A stretch of DNA of 64,000 nt from Amaricoccus sp. (lineage in GTDB: Bacteria; Pseudomonadota; Alphaproteobacteria; Rhodobacterales; Rhodobacteraceae), in assembly GCF_017993425.1 (NCBI RefSeq), contig NZ_JAGOMQ010000023.1, forward strand, positions 1 to 64,000, given 5' to 3'. Below, in pieces: positions 1 to 8,511 of this stretch. A program made the position numbers and the translations under genes. Within the stretch, counting starts at the first letter, position 1, and each line of letters opens with the position of its first letter. Under the pieces are notes generated by a model. The model made no database searches. It saw nothing but the letters and a program-made list of their open reading frames with translations, and was not told the DNA's origin.

Positions 1-400
1 CAAACGGTGAAGCTGACACCCGTATCATCGGCTCTCGCCTAACGGGCCGATATGCAAACAATCCAACGTCGATCAACGACCCAGACCGCCCACATATCCC
101 TTCAATCGATATCAAACTTCAAAGAGCCCAAACCGAGGCGCGACGACTGCCCTTCCCGCTTCTCTTGTGAAGCGATCCGGACCGCCTTGCTTCCCGATTT
201 GCCCCGCCCCGGCGTTTCGTCTTGCGACCCGTCCGCTGCGGTGGAGCGCTATTTAGGGGGCGGCCTCCGGGGGCGCAAGAGACAAAAAGCCGGGTCGCGG
301 CAGATTCTTCGCGCAGGCCGGATTCATGCGGAAAACGCGCGAAAGCGGGCCGTTTCCGCCGCCCGGCCGTGGCTTCGGGTGGTTTCGTTGCGGCGGGGCC
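1..400. other. no gene recognised
   Basis: This stretch lies downstream of the M48 lipoprotein gene. Several frames are open only because the DNA is GC-rich. Their translations are Arg/Pro-rich, and none has a convincing ribosome site or a recognisable domain. I see no RNA gene or terminator that I would defend. Confidence 0.5.
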
Positions 401-1195
401 TCAGAACCAGGCGCCGTGGGCGGCCTTGGAGGGGCTCGGGGTCTGGCCGGCGGCCTGCTGGCGGCGAATCTCGGCCGAGGTCTGCGCCACGGTGGTCTGG
501 CGCTGCGCCGAGGCCGGGTGGGTGGAGAGCATGCCGCCGCCGGCGGCGAGGGCGGGGCGGGCGAAGACCTTGGAGCCGCGCTCGGGGTCGTAGCCGGCGC
601 GGGCGGCGATGTAGGCGCCGAGGACGTCGGCCTCGAGCTCGTAGCTCTGGCTGTAGGCGCGGCCGCCGAGGCTCGCGCCGACGTTCATCATGTCGTTCAC
701 CACCTCGGGCGAGGCGTTGCCGAGGGTCGCCAGCGTGCCGAGGACGAGGGCGCCGGTCATGGCCTGGGTCTGGCTCTTGGCGATGTGGTTGGCGATGTGG
801 TGGCCGGCCTCGTGGCCGAGGATGAAGGCGATCTCGTCGGCGTTGTCGGTCACCGCGACGAGCTGGGTGGTCATCACCACCACCGGGCGGCCGTCCGGGC
901 CCATGGTCTGGAAGGCGTTCGGGCCGATGCGGGGATCGTCGACGAGGCGGAACTGGTAGTCGCAGTATTTCGACGGGGCGTTCGGCTGGGCGTCGCGGCA
1001 CATCAGCTGGGCCTCGCGCTCGATGCGGATCGAGGCGGCGCGGTAGTCGGCGGCCCCGGCGGCGACGCTGCGGCGGGCGGCGGGGAGCGGGGCCTGCGGG
1101 GCGGGGGCCGCCCCGCCCCCCTGCGCGATCTCGTAGGTCGGGCCGCAGCCCGCGAGCACGGCGGCGGCCAGCGCGGCGACGAGAGGGCTCTTCAT
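401..1195 (-). CDS. M48-family metalloprotease lipoprotein
   Basis: A 264-residue predicted periplasmic, membrane-anchored zinc protease. The start reads MKSPLVAALAAAVLAGCGPT, a lipoprotein signal with lipobox LAGC, so Cys17 would be lipidated. The zinc site HEAGHH follows FILG mid-protein, and the third-ligand motif YELEAD lies downstream, the usual M48 arrangement. Family members (BepA/LoiP-like) degrade misfolded envelope proteins; the substrate cannot be told here. The C-terminus is Gln/Ala-rich. It follows rlmE on the same strand with about 100 bases between, containing a strong inverted repeat. The family call is confident and the exact role is inferred. Confidence 0.9.
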   Translation of the reverse strand: MKSPLVAALAAAVLAGCGPTYEIAQGGGAAPAPQAPLPAARRSVAAGAADYRAASIRIEREAQLMCRDAQPNAPSKYCDYQFRLVDDPRIGPNAFQTMGPDGRPVVVMTTQLVAVTDNADEIAFILGHEAGHHIANHIAKSQTQAMTGALVLGTLATLGNASPEVVNDMMNVGASLGGRAYSQSYELEADVLGAYIAARAGYDPERGSKVFARPALAAGGGMLSTHPASAQRQTTVAQTSAEIRRQQAAGQTPSPSKAAHGAWF

Positions 1196-1198
1196 GGT

Positions 1199-1246
1199 CG
1201 GGCTCCGGGCCGGATCTCGACCGCGAATGTCGGGGCCCGGAGCCCG
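1199..1246 (-). promoter_or_regulatory. 13-bp-arm inverted repeat in leader of the M48 gene
   Basis: CGGGCTCCGGGCC (1199-1211) and its exact reverse complement (1234-1246) are separated by 22 bases. They lie between the rlmE stop and the M48 start. As RNA this would be a GC-rich hairpin just before the start codon. It has no T-run, so a terminator, attenuator or chance GC palindrome are all possible. Confidence 0.3.
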
Positions 1247-1300
1247 GTTGTCCAGTGACGCAGCCGTGAGAACGCGGGGCTGTTCACGCGTGAAAATTCG

Positions 1301-2077
1301 CTAAGTTATTGATTCTTCGTGAGGCGGCCTGTGGACGGCGCCGCGGAAGCCGGTCGCGACCACGTATTTCTCCGACGAGTCCTTGCGGCTCGCCGGCGGC
1401 TTCACGTGGACGACCCTGGCGTATTCCCGCTGGAGCCGCGCCACCAGCGCCGGGTCGGCGCCGCCGCCGAGCACCTTGGCGACGAAGGCGCCGCCGGGCC
1501 GCAACGCCGCCGCGGCGAAGTCGGCCGCCGCCTCGCAGAGCCCCACGATCCGCAGGTAGTCGGTATGCGGATGCCCCGACGCCGCCGCGGCCATGTCGGA
1601 GAGCACCACGTCGGCCGGCTCGCCGAGCCAGGCGAGCGTCGCCGCCTCGGCGTCCTCGGCGAGGAAGTCCATCTCGCGCAGCTCCGCCCCCTGGATCGCC
1701 TCGATCGCCTGGAGATCGAGCCCGATCACCCGCCCCACGGGGCGGTCCGGGCGCTGGCCGAGGGCGTTGGTCCGCGCCACCGCGACCTGCGTCCAGCCGC
1801 CCGGCGCGGCGCCGAGATCCACCACCCGGGCGCCCGGCTTCAGCAGGCGATGCTTGTCGTCGATCTCGATCAGCTTGTAGGCGGCGCGGCCGCGATAGCC
1901 CTCGGCGCGGGCGCGCTGCACGTAAGGGTCGTTGAGCTGGCGCTCCAGCCAGCGGGTCGAGCTGAGCTTGCGGCCCTTGGCGGTCTTGACCCGGACCCGC
2001 AGCGCGCGCCGGCCGCGCCCGGACCCTGCGCCTCCCGAACCCGCCCCGCCGGCTCCCGCCCCGCCCGGGGGCGTCAC
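1301..2077 (-). CDS. rlmE: 23S rRNA 2'-O-methyltransferase RlmE (RrmJ/FtsJ)
   Basis: A 258-residue SAM-dependent enzyme of the family that methylates U2552 in the ribosomal A loop of 23S rRNA. The SAM-binding motif [15 protein letters not shown] is followed by DVVLSDMAA and a Lys-containing strand (GGAFVAKV), matching the K-D-K-E pattern of RlmE. The usual N-terminal segment [31 protein letters not shown] is present from about residue 28. The start is taken as GTG at 2077, overlapping the stop of the upstream phosphatase (GTGA), because translation before it has no family similarity. The first 25 residues are a Gly/Ala-rich extension. The pairing with ppx is typical of alphaproteobacteria. 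Confidence 0.93.
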   Translation of the reverse strand: MTPPGGAGAGGAGSGGAGSGRGRRALRVRVKTAKGRKLSSTRWLERQLNDPYVQRARAEGYRGRAAYKLIEIDDKHRLLKPGARVVDLGAAPGGWTQVAVARTNALGQRPDRPVGRVIGLDLQAIEAIQGAELREMDFLAEDAEAATLAWLGEPADVVLSDMAAAASGHPHTDYLRIVGLCEAAADFAAAALRPGGAFVAKVLGGGADPALVARLQREYARVVHVKPPASRKDSSEKYVVATGFRGAVHRPPHEESIT

Positions 2078-3228
2078 GACAGCGCCGGAGGCGCGTCGGC
2101 GGGACCGGGATGCGTCGGCTGGGCGACGAAGACGCCCTTGGCGCTCATCATCTGGAACAGCATCCCCTCGCGCAGGCCGCGATCGGCGACGCGGATCGCG
2201 TCGGTCGGCCAGACGCGCAGCAAGGTCTGAAGGATCGCCGCCCCCGACATGATCAGCTCGCAGCGGTCGCGCCCGAGGCCGGCGTCGTTGCGCCTTCCGT
2301 CCGGGCCGAGGCGCAGGAAGCGCTGGATCACCGCGTCGATCGCCTGGGTCGAGAGCGTCATGCCATCGACCTTGCGCCGGTCGTAGCGACGCAGGCCGAG
2401 ATGGGCGGCGCCGACGGTGGTGACCGTGCCCGAGGTGCCGATCATCTGGAACGCGCCCGCGGCGCATTCCGGCGGCTCGGCGTAGGGGCCGAACTCGCCG
2501 AGCTGCTCCTCGAAATACCACGACATCAGCGCGAAGCGCGCCGCGTCGTCCTCGACGTCGGCGAAGCGGTCGTGCAGCGTCGCCACGCCGAGCGGCACCG
2601 AGATGAAGTCGACGACCCGCGCCGCGCCCGACCGCGAGGCGCGGCCCTTCAGCTCGAGGTTGACGATCGCCTGCGCGCGTTCCTCGGGATCGACCTCCGC
2701 GAGGTCGATCCAGACCAGCTCGGTCGAGCCGCCGCCGATGTCGAAGACGAGGACCTGCTCGCTCTCCGGCGCGACCAGCGGCGCGCAGGAGATCACCGCG
2801 AGGCGCGCCTCCTCCTCGGGGCGGATCACCTCGAGCCGCAGCCCGGTCTCGCGGGCGACCATGGCGAGGAAGTAGTTGCCGTTCTTGGCGCGCCGGCAGG
2901 CCTCGGTGGCGACGAGCCGGGCGTTGCTGACGCCATAGCGGCGCAGCTTGTCGGCGCAGATGTCGAGGGCCTGGAGGGTGCGGGCGATGGCGCCGCGCGA
3001 GAGATGGCCGGTGCGCTCCAGCCCGACGCCGAGGCGGACGGATTTCGCGAAGGCGTCGACGACGCGGAAATGCCCGCCGTCGGGGGTGGCGATGAGCATT
3101 CGACAGCTGTTCGTGCCCAGATCGAGGGCCGCAAACAGCTCCGGTTCAGCCTGCGCAGGCCGCCGGTCATGGCGCGGCAGCGCCACCTCGATGGTTTCCT
3201 GCGCAGCCTCGTGCGAGTCCTGCGCCAT
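2074..3228 (-). CDS. Ppx/GppA-family exopolyphosphatase or guanosine pentaphosphatase
   Basis: A 384-residue ASKHA-fold phosphatase acting on polyphosphate or pppGpp. The first phosphate-binding loop is [16 protein letters not shown] near residue 31 and the second is [17 protein letters not shown] near residue 160. The catalytic Glu region ([11 protein letters not shown]) lies between. It lacks the C-terminal HD domain of long Ppx proteins, so it is the short alphaproteobacterial form. It overlaps rlmE by four bases, indicating co-transcription and translational coupling. Sequence alone does not separate Ppx from GppA activity. Confidence 0.9.
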   Translation of the reverse strand: MAQDSHEAAQETIEVALPRHDRRPAQAEPELFAALDLGTNSCRMLIATPDGGHFRVVDAFAKSVRLGVGLERTGHLSRGAIARTLQALDICADKLRRYGVSNARLVATEACRRAKNGNYFLAMVARETGLRLEVIRPEEEARLAVISCAPLVAPESEQVLVFDIGGGSTELVWIDLAEVDPEERAQAIVNLELKGRASRSGAARVVDFISVPLGVATLHDRFADVEDDAARFALMSWYFEEQLGEFGPYAEPPECAAGAFQMIGTSGTVTTVGAAHLGLRRYDRRKVDGMTLSTQAIDAVIQRFLRLGPDGRRNDAGLGRDRCELIMSGAAILQTLLRVWPTDAIRVADRGLREGMLFQMMSAKGVFVAQPTHPGPADAPPALS

Positions 3229-3699
3229 ATCTCTGTCGATGCCGTGTGTGCGGGGATTCCCGCAGCGTTAAGGAAAGGTTACATGATGGGCGCAGCCATA
3301 GCAACCGGAAGGGTGCGTGCGCGAAATAAATGCAAAGGTCCCGGGACGGCGGGGCCGTTGCGGGGGTCGGCGTGTCCGTGAGATGGCCGAGCGGGCCGCG
3401 CCGGCCTTCCGAATGAAGGGCCAAAGTGTTGACCCACAAAAGCTGGCGCACGTCTTACAGCGTGAACCCAACTTGCGCGCAAATATATTTCGAAATATTT
3501 TGAGTATGAACGGTGAAAATCATTGCATCGTTGGCAGCGCCGCATTTCGCGGCGCCGCTCAACTCACTTCGAGGTTCCGCCGCCCCCGCCCGTGCCGCAC
3601 CACGTCGAGCCGGGCGACATGCGCATGTCACCCGGCAGGCGTCGCGGGAGAGACCTTCCCGCTCGGGAAATCCGAAGCCGCGGGAAGTCAGTCAGGCGA
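3229..3699. other. intergenic region upstream of the Ppx/GppA gene
   Basis: A 471-base gap between metF (its stop) and the ppx/gppA start, both on the minus strand. It includes an AT-rich patch at about 3480-3525 that stands out from the GC-rich surroundings and may hold the promoter for the ppx-rlmE operon. No gene was recognised. Confidence 0.4.
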
Positions 3700-4593
3700 T
3701 CACGCCACGCCCTGCCCCGCCGCGACGGCGAGCGGCTGCGCGGCGTAGCCGAGCGCCTGGGCGACGTCGAAGGTCAGGTCGGGATTGTTGAGCGTGTAGA
3801 GGTGGAGATGCTCCACGCCCTCGGCGATCAGCGCGTCGCACTGGTCGCAGGCGATCGAGACGGAGAGGAGATAGGCGTCCTCCGCGGTCTCCGCCCGCTC
3901 GAAGGCCTTGCGCATCCAGACCGGCACCCGCGCCTGGCAGCGCGCCGCGAAGTTCGTCATCTTGGCGAAGTTCTCGACCGGCAGGATGCCCGGCTGGATC
4001 GGCGCCGAAATCCCCGCCGCCGCGCAGGCGTCGCGGAAGCGCAGGAAATCCTCGACGTCGAAGAAGAACTGCGTCAGCGCCGAGGAGGCGCCGGCGTCGA
4101 CCTTGCGCTTGAGGTTGTCGATGTCGGCGCCGAGGCTCGCGGCCTCGGGGTGCTTCTCCGGATAGGCGGCGACCGCGATGTCGAAATCGCCGGCCGCGCG
4201 CAGCGCCGCGACGAGCTCGGCCGCCGAGGCGAAGCCGTCCGGGTGCGGCTCGAAGCGGGTCGCCCCCTTGGGCGGATCGCCGCGCAGCGCCACGATGCGG
4301 CGCACGCCGAGCCGGGCGTAGTTGCGCGCCACCTCCAGCGTCTCCTCGCGGCTGGCGCCGACGCAGGTCAGGTGCCCCGCGACGTTGAGCCGCGCGCGCT
4401 CGACGATGGTCTGGATCGCCGCGATCGTGCGGTCGCGCGTCGTGCCGCCGGCCCCGTAGGTGACGGAGACGAACTTCGGCCCGAGCGGCGCCAGACGCTC
4501 GACGGAGCGCCAGAGGCGGAGCGAGCCTTCAGGAGTGTGCGGGGGAAAGAATTCGAACGACAGGCTCGGGAGAGCCCTGGAGGTCTTGGTCAT
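3700..4593 (-). CDS. metF: 5,10-methylenetetrahydrofolate reductase
   Basis: A 297-residue flavoenzyme reducing 5,10-methylene-THF to 5-methyl-THF for methionine synthesis. Family hallmarks are LSFEFFPPHTPEG at the N-terminus, SVTYGAGGTTRDRT, HLTCVGASREE, IVALRGDPPKG and the FFFDVEDFLRF strand. The start is set at ATG 4593 (MTKTSRALPSLSFEFF); an in-frame upstream ATG adds 23 residues without similarity. It is divergent from the one-carbon block starting at 4700, separated by about 105 bases that must hold both promoters. Its context matches the corrinoid methyltransferase gene on the other side. Confidence 0.93.
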   Translation of the reverse strand: MTKTSRALPSLSFEFFPPHTPEGSLRLWRSVERLAPLGPKFVSVTYGAGGTTRDRTIAAIQTIVERARLNVAGHLTCVGASREETLEVARNYARLGVRRIVALRGDPPKGATRFEPHPDGFASAAELVAALRAAGDFDIAVAAYPEKHPEAASLGADIDNLKRKVDAGASSALTQFFFDVEDFLRFRDACAAAGISAPIQPGILPVENFAKMTNFAARCQARVPVWMRKAFERAETAEDAYLLSVSIACDQCDALIAEGVEHLHLYTLNNPDLTFDVAQALGYAAQPLAVAAGQGVA

Positions 4594-4699
4594 GGTGCAC
4601 CGGTCCGAACCGACAATGAAGTTTGCGAGGGGGACGATACCGCTGGAACGGCCGTCCCGCAACGATTATCTCGCGGACGCGGGAGAGGAGTTTCCGACA
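4594..4699. promoter_or_regulatory. divergent promoter region metF / one-carbon block
   Basis: About 105 bases between two divergent starts. GGGAGAGGAG at 4681-4690 is a strong ribosome site that fixes the start of the plus-strand gene at 4700. A SAM-II riboswitch can precede met genes in this class, but I could not identify its conserved pseudoknot here. No clear promoter boxes were seen. Confidence 0.4.
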
Positions 4700-5008
4700 A
4701 TGCCCGATGTGACCATCGTCTACTGGCGCGACATCCCGGCGCAGGTGATCGTCGGCAGCGGCCGGCGCGCCGCCAAGGTGCAGCTGCCGGAGCGATTCGA
4801 GCAGGCGATCGACCGCTGCGCCATGCGGGTCGGCGCGCGCGACGCCGACGCCTACCTCGCCGAATGGCGCAAGGGCGAGCCCTACGGTGTCGATGGCGAA
4901 GCGGCAGATGTCGCTTCCGGCGAAGCGGCGCGGCTGGAGGCGCTGTATACACCGGATGCGCTTCGCGAGCTGATCGCGAACGACGGCCGGGCGGCCCGCG
5001 AGGGCTGA
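4700..5008 (+). CDS. small 'virulence factor' family protein (Virulence_fact domain)
   Basis: A 102-residue soluble protein starting MPDVTIVYWRDIPAQVIVG. It matches my memory of the small alphaproteobacterial family labelled virulence factor, which recurs next to methylene-THF reductase and methyl-THF:corrinoid methyltransferase genes. That context points to C1 or methyl-group metabolism rather than virulence. The start at 4700 is supported by the purine-rich site ten bases upstream. It is followed 32 bases later by the MetF-like gene in the same direction. Biochemical function is unknown. Confidence 0.75.
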   Translation: MPDVTIVYWRDIPAQVIVGSGRRAAKVQLPERFEQAIDRCAMRVGARDADAYLAEWRKGEPYGVDGEAADVASGEAARLEALYTPDALRELIANDGRAAREG

Positions 5009-5040
5009 GGCCGAAGACCCCGAGAGCTGGAGCGACCGAG

Positions 5041-5955
5041 ATGGCGAGCATCCTGAACTTCGTCCGCCGGCAGGCCGCGCCCGCGCAGCCGGAGCACGAC
5101 CTCGCCGGGCTGCTCGCCGGCTTCTCGATCGAGGTGATGCCGCGGACCGCCGCCAAGGTCGAGGACTTCCGCGCGCTGCTGCCGCAGGGGACCCGGGTCT
5201 ACGTCGCCCATATCGACGGCGCGACCGACGAGGCCGAGATGGCCGCCACGATCCGCCGGCTGGCCGACGAGGGCTTCGAGCCGATGCCGCACGTGCCGGC
5301 GCGGGGGGTGGAGAGCCGCGCGGCGCTCGACCGGCGGCTGGCGCTCTACGCCGACGCCGGCGCGACCGGGGCGCTCGCCATCGCCGGCGGGATCGACGTG
5401 GCGCGCGGGCCCTACGCCGAGACGATGGCGATGCTGGAGACCGGGCTCTTCGACGCCCGCGGCTTCCGGCGCATCCATGTCGCCGGCCACCCCGAGGGCA
5501 ACGCCGACATCCCCGGCGGCGAGGCGACCGCGATGGCGGCGCTGCGCGCCAAGGCGGGGTTTGCGGCCGAGACCGACGCGGCGATGGCGATCGTGACGCA
5601 GTTCGTGTTCGAGGCGGCCCCGGTGATCGCCTGGGCGGGGCGGCTGCGCGAGGCGGGGATCGGGCTGCCCGTCCATGTCGGCGTCGCCGGGCCGGCCAAG
5701 CTGCAGACGCTGATCAAGTTCGCCATGGCCTGCGGCGTCGGGCCGTCGCTGCGGGTGCTGCAGCGGCGGGCGGCCGACCTGACGAAGCTCGTCGCGCCCT
5801 TCGAGCCGACCGAGGTGCTGGCGGCGCTGGCCACGGAGAAGGCGGCCAACCCGGAGTTCCAGGTCGAGGCGGCGCATGTCTTCCCGCTCGGCGGCATCGC
5901 CCCGGCGGCGGGCTACGCCACCTCGGCCTCGGTCCCGCGCCGCGCCAGGGCCTGA
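5041..5955 (+). CDS. MetF-like methylenetetrahydrofolate reductase family protein
   Basis: A 304-residue TIM-barrel protein distantly related to MetF. It keeps the fold pattern FSIEVMPRTAAKVEDF, VYVAHIDGAT, ALAIAGGIDVARG, RIHVAGHPEGN, IVTQFVFEA and PVHVGVAGPAK, but differs from canonical metF at 3700. Two MetF-type genes side by side suggest this one has a specialised C1 role, for example handling methyl groups from demethylation by the corrinoid methyltransferase encoded two genes on. It starts at ATG 5041 after the 4700 gene and is followed closely by a HAD phosphatase. Substrate is inferred from family only. Confidence 0.8.
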   Translation: MASILNFVRRQAAPAQPEHDLAGLLAGFSIEVMPRTAAKVEDFRALLPQGTRVYVAHIDGATDEAEMAATIRRLADEGFEPMPHVPARGVESRAALDRRLALYADAGATGALAIAGGIDVARGPYAETMAMLETGLFDARGFRRIHVAGHPEGNADIPGGEATAMAALRAKAGFAAETDAAMAIVTQFVFEAAPVIAWAGRLREAGIGLPVHVGVAGPAKLQTLIKFAMACGVGPSLRVLQRRAADLTKLVAPFEPTEVLAALATEKAANPEFQVEAAHVFPLGGIAPAAGYATSASVPRRARA

Positions 5956-5971
5956 CCGCCGCGCCGCAGCC

Positions 5972-6634
5972 ATGATCGCGCTGCTCCTCGACCTCGACGG
6001 CACGCTCGTCGACAGCGACCACCTGCACCACGCCGCCTTCTGCGACGTGCTCGTGGAGGCCGGCCGCGCGCCGATCCCGATGGCGGACTACAAGGCGCGG
6101 ATCATGGGCCAGCCCAACGCCGAGATCGCCGGCTGGCTCTTTCCCGGCGACCCGCAGGGCCATGCCCGCGTCGACCGCAAGGAGGCGCTGTTCCGCGCGC
6201 GGCTGGGCGCGCGGGTCGAGCCCGTCTCCGGCGTCGCCGCGCTCCTCGACTGGGCCGGGGCGAACGGCGCCCGCACGGCGGTCGTCACCAACGCGCCGCG
6301 CGCCAACGCGCTCGCCATGCTCGCGGCGGCGGGCCTCGACGGCCGGCTGCCGGAGCTTGTCGTCGCCGAGGAATGCGTCCGCCCGAAGCCCGATCCGGCG
6401 CCCTACGTCGAGGCGATGCGCCGGCTCGGGGCGACGCCCTCGCGCTCGGTCGCCTTCGAGGACAGCCGCTCCGGCATCCGCGCCGCCCGCGCCGCCGGGG
6501 CGCTCACCTTCGGCATGACGACCGGCCTCGCCGCGGCGGAGCTGTTGCAGGCCGGCGCGCATCACGCCATACCCGACTTCACCGCCCCGGCCCTCGCGGC
6601 CGCCCTCGCCACGTTGAAGGCCACAGTCGCATGA
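5972..6634 (+). CDS. HAD-family phosphatase (phosphoglycolate phosphatase-like)
   Basis: A 220-residue haloacid-dehalogenase hydrolase. Motif I is LLLDLDGTLVDSD at the N-terminus with nucleophile Asp, motif II is AVVTNAPR, and motifs III/IV are the Lys in VRPKPDP and FEDSRSG. The cap is inserted after motif I, as in subfamily IA. It sits between the MetF-like gene and the corrinoid methyltransferase, and its stop overlaps the next start (ATGA). Translational coupling suggests a housekeeping or metabolite-repair role in the same pathway. The substrate is unknown. Confidence 0.85.
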   Translation: MIALLLDLDGTLVDSDHLHHAAFCDVLVEAGRAPIPMADYKARIMGQPNAEIAGWLFPGDPQGHARVDRKEALFRARLGARVEPVSGVAALLDWAGANGARTAVVTNAPRANALAMLAAAGLDGRLPELVVAEECVRPKPDPAPYVEAMRRLGATPSRSVAFEDSRSGIRAARAAGALTFGMTTGLAAAELLQAGAHHAIPDFTAPALAAALATLKATVA

Positions 6635-7590
6635 CCCGAACCACCGTCGAATCCCGGTCGAAGACCGTCGTCATCGGCTTCGACCAGCCGTTCTGCGTCA
6701 TCGGCGAGCGCATCAACCCCACCGGGCGCAAGAAGCTCGCCGCCGAGCTCGAGGCCGGCGACTTCACCACCGTCGAGGCCGACGCCATCGAGCAGGTCGC
6801 CTGCGGGGCCGCCGTCCTCGACGTCAACTCCGGCGCCGTCTTCACCAACAAGATGGCCGAGGATCCGCGCTACGCCGACAACAACTTCGTCGAGCCGACG
6901 CTGATGCCCGAGCTGGTCGCCCGCATCCAGGCGGTCGTGGACGTGCCGCTCTGCATCGACAGCTCGGTCCCCGGCGCGCTGAAGAACGGGCTGGAGGCCG
7001 CGCAGGGCCGCCCGCTCCTCAACTCGGTCACCGGCGAGGAGGAGCGCCTCGAGCTGGTCCTGCCGCTGGTCAAGAAGTACAACGTCCCCGTCGTCGCCAT
7101 CTCCAACGACGACACCGGCATTTCCGAGGACCCCGACGTCCGCTTCGCCGTGGCGAAGAAGATCGTCGAGCGCGCCGCCGACTTCGGCATCCCGGCCCAC
7201 GACATCGTGGTCGACCCGCTGGTCATGCCGATCGGCGCCATGGGCACGGCGGGCCTCCAGGTCTTCGCGCTCGTACGCCGGCTGCGCGAGGAGCTTGGCG
7301 TCAACACCACCTGCGGCGCCTCGAACATCTCCTTCGGCCTGCCGAACCGCCACGGCATCAACGCCGCCTTCCTGCCGATGGCGATCGCCTCCGGCATGAC
7401 CAGCGCCATCATGAACCCGGTCCGCCCGCAGGAGATGGAGGCGATCCGCGCCGCCAACTTCCTGATGAACAACGACCCCTGGGGCGCGGAGTGGATCCGC
7501 GCCAACAAGCCGCCCGCCGCCGAGGGCGACGACGGCGCCCCCGCCGACGGCGCCCGCGGCCGCCGCGAGGGCCGCCGCCGGCGCGGGTGA
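6631..7590 (+). CDS. methyltetrahydrofolate:corrinoid methyltransferase family protein
   Basis: A 319-residue pterin-binding TIM barrel related to dihydropteroate synthase and AcsE/MtrH-type methyltransferases. Key stretches are FCVIGERINPTGRKKLA, VLDVNSGAVF, PLCIDSSVPGAL, GRPLLNSVTGEEERLE, VVAISNDDTG and CGASNISFGLPNRHGIN. These form the pterin pocket used to pass a methyl group between THF and a corrinoid protein. No corrinoid-binding protein is in the window, so the partner lies elsewhere. The C-terminal tail is a low-complexity Arg/Gly/Ala extension. It overlaps the HAD gene upstream and the DUF167 gene downstream, so the block is one transcript. Confidence 0.87.
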   Translation: MTRTTVESRSKTVVIGFDQPFCVIGERINPTGRKKLAAELEAGDFTTVEADAIEQVACGAAVLDVNSGAVFTNKMAEDPRYADNNFVEPTLMPELVARIQAVVDVPLCIDSSVPGALKNGLEAAQGRPLLNSVTGEEERLELVLPLVKKYNVPVVAISNDDTGISEDPDVRFAVAKKIVERAADFGIPAHDIVVDPLVMPIGAMGTAGLQVFALVRRLREELGVNTTCGASNISFGLPNRHGINAAFLPMAIASGMTSAIMNPVRPQEMEAIRAANFLMNNDPWGAEWIRANKPPAAEGDDGAPADGARGRREGRRRRG

Positions 7591-7901
7591 GCGCCGGCCT
7601 CCCCTGGCGCGAGGTTCCCGGCGGCGTCGAGCTGGCCGTGCGGCTCACGCCGCGGGGCGGGGCGGCGCGGGTCGAGGGGGTGCGCGCGGAGGCCGGCGGG
7701 CCCTGCCTGCGCATCCGGGTGCCGGCCCCGCCGGTGGACGGCGCCGCCAACGCCGCGCTCGTCGCCTTCCTCGCCGAGGCGCTCGACCTGCCGAAACGCG
7801 ACGTCGCGCTCGTCGCCGGCGAGCGCGCCCGGGTGAAGCGGGTCCGTCTGACCGGCGCCGGCCTTGGCCCGCGCCTCGCCGCGCTGGCCCGGGAGGGCTG
7901 A
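7587..7901 (+). CDS. DUF167 (YggU/UPF0235) family protein
   Basis: A 104-residue small protein. The family signature runs VELAVRLTPRGGAARVEG, then LRIRVPAPPVDGAANAALVAFLAEAL and the C-terminal VALVAGERARVKRVRL. The GTG at 7587 overlaps the preceding stop (GTGA) and is chosen because sequence before it is only the tail of the upstream gene in another frame. The family is widespread with unclear function. Placement at the end of this block may be simple operon convenience. Confidence 0.85.
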   Translation: MSAGLPWREVPGGVELAVRLTPRGGAARVEGVRAEAGGPCLRIRVPAPPVDGAANAALVAFLAEALDLPKRDVALVAGERARVKRVRLTGAGLGPRLAALAREG

Positions 7902-7962
7902 GGCCGGCGCCACGAGACGCCGGCCCGTGCTATGCTTGGCTCGCCCGCAGCAGGACGCGCCC

Positions 7963-8496
7963 ATGCCCGAGCCCCGGATCCTCTCCCTCGACCGCGACGC
8001 CGACCCGCAGGCGCTCGACGCCGTGCGCGACCTCATGCGCCGCTTCGTCGAATGGCAATGGGTGCGCCACGCCGCCTGGCGTCACCTGATCGACCGCTAC
8101 TTCGACCCGGCCGTCTTCGAGGCCGAGCTGGCCGGCCTGCCCGGCGCCTACGCGCCGCCGCGCGGCCGGCTGCTGCTCGCGCTGGCCGACGGGGCGCCGG
8201 CCGGCTGCGTCGCCCTGCGCGACCTCGGCGACGGCGTCTGCGAGATGAAGCGGATGTTCCTGCCGCCCGAGGCGCAGGGCCGCGGCTTGGGCCGCGCCCT
8301 GTGCCTGCGGCTGATCGCCGAGGCGGAGGCGGCGGGCTACCGCGCGATGCGCCTCGACACCGGCGCGCTCCAGCACGAGGCGAAGGCGCTCTATGCGAGC
8401 CTCGGCTTCCGCCGCATCGCCCCCTACTACGAGACGGACGCCGAGATGGCCGGCTTCCTCACCTTCATGCAGCGCGACCTCGCTCCGGACCCGTAG
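7963..8496 (+). CDS. GNAT-family N-acetyltransferase
   Basis: A 177-residue acetyltransferase. The acetyl-CoA loop is seen in MKRMFLPPEAQGRGLGRALCLRLI (Q/R-x-x-G-x-G/A type), followed by MRLDTGALQHEAKALYASLGFRRI, typical of the C-terminal half. Start ATG at 7963 (MPEPRILSLDRD) is preferred over an in-frame upstream start that adds a non-similar Arg-rich stretch. It is separated by about 60 bases from the DUF167 gene and faces the HAD gene at 8512. The substrate is not predictable. Confidence 0.85.
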   Translation: MPEPRILSLDRDADPQALDAVRDLMRRFVEWQWVRHAAWRHLIDRYFDPAVFEAELAGLPGAYAPPRGRLLLALADGAPAGCVALRDLGDGVCEMKRMFLPPEAQGRGLGRALCLRLIAEAEAAGYRAMRLDTGALQHEAKALYASLGFRRIAPYYETDAEMAGFLTFMQRDLAPDP

Positions 8497-8511
8497 CGAG
8501 GCCCGGAGCCG

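Noticed and set aside
52-1258. Long plus-strand open frames opposite the M48 gene
   Set aside because: Arg/Gly/Pro-rich translations typical of GC-rich antisense frames; the minus-strand frame has a lipobox and HEAGHH.
3523-5040. Large plus-strand frame preceding the MetF-like gene
   Set aside because: It is antisense to metF and Arg/Asp-rich; real coding in this frame begins at ATG 5041.
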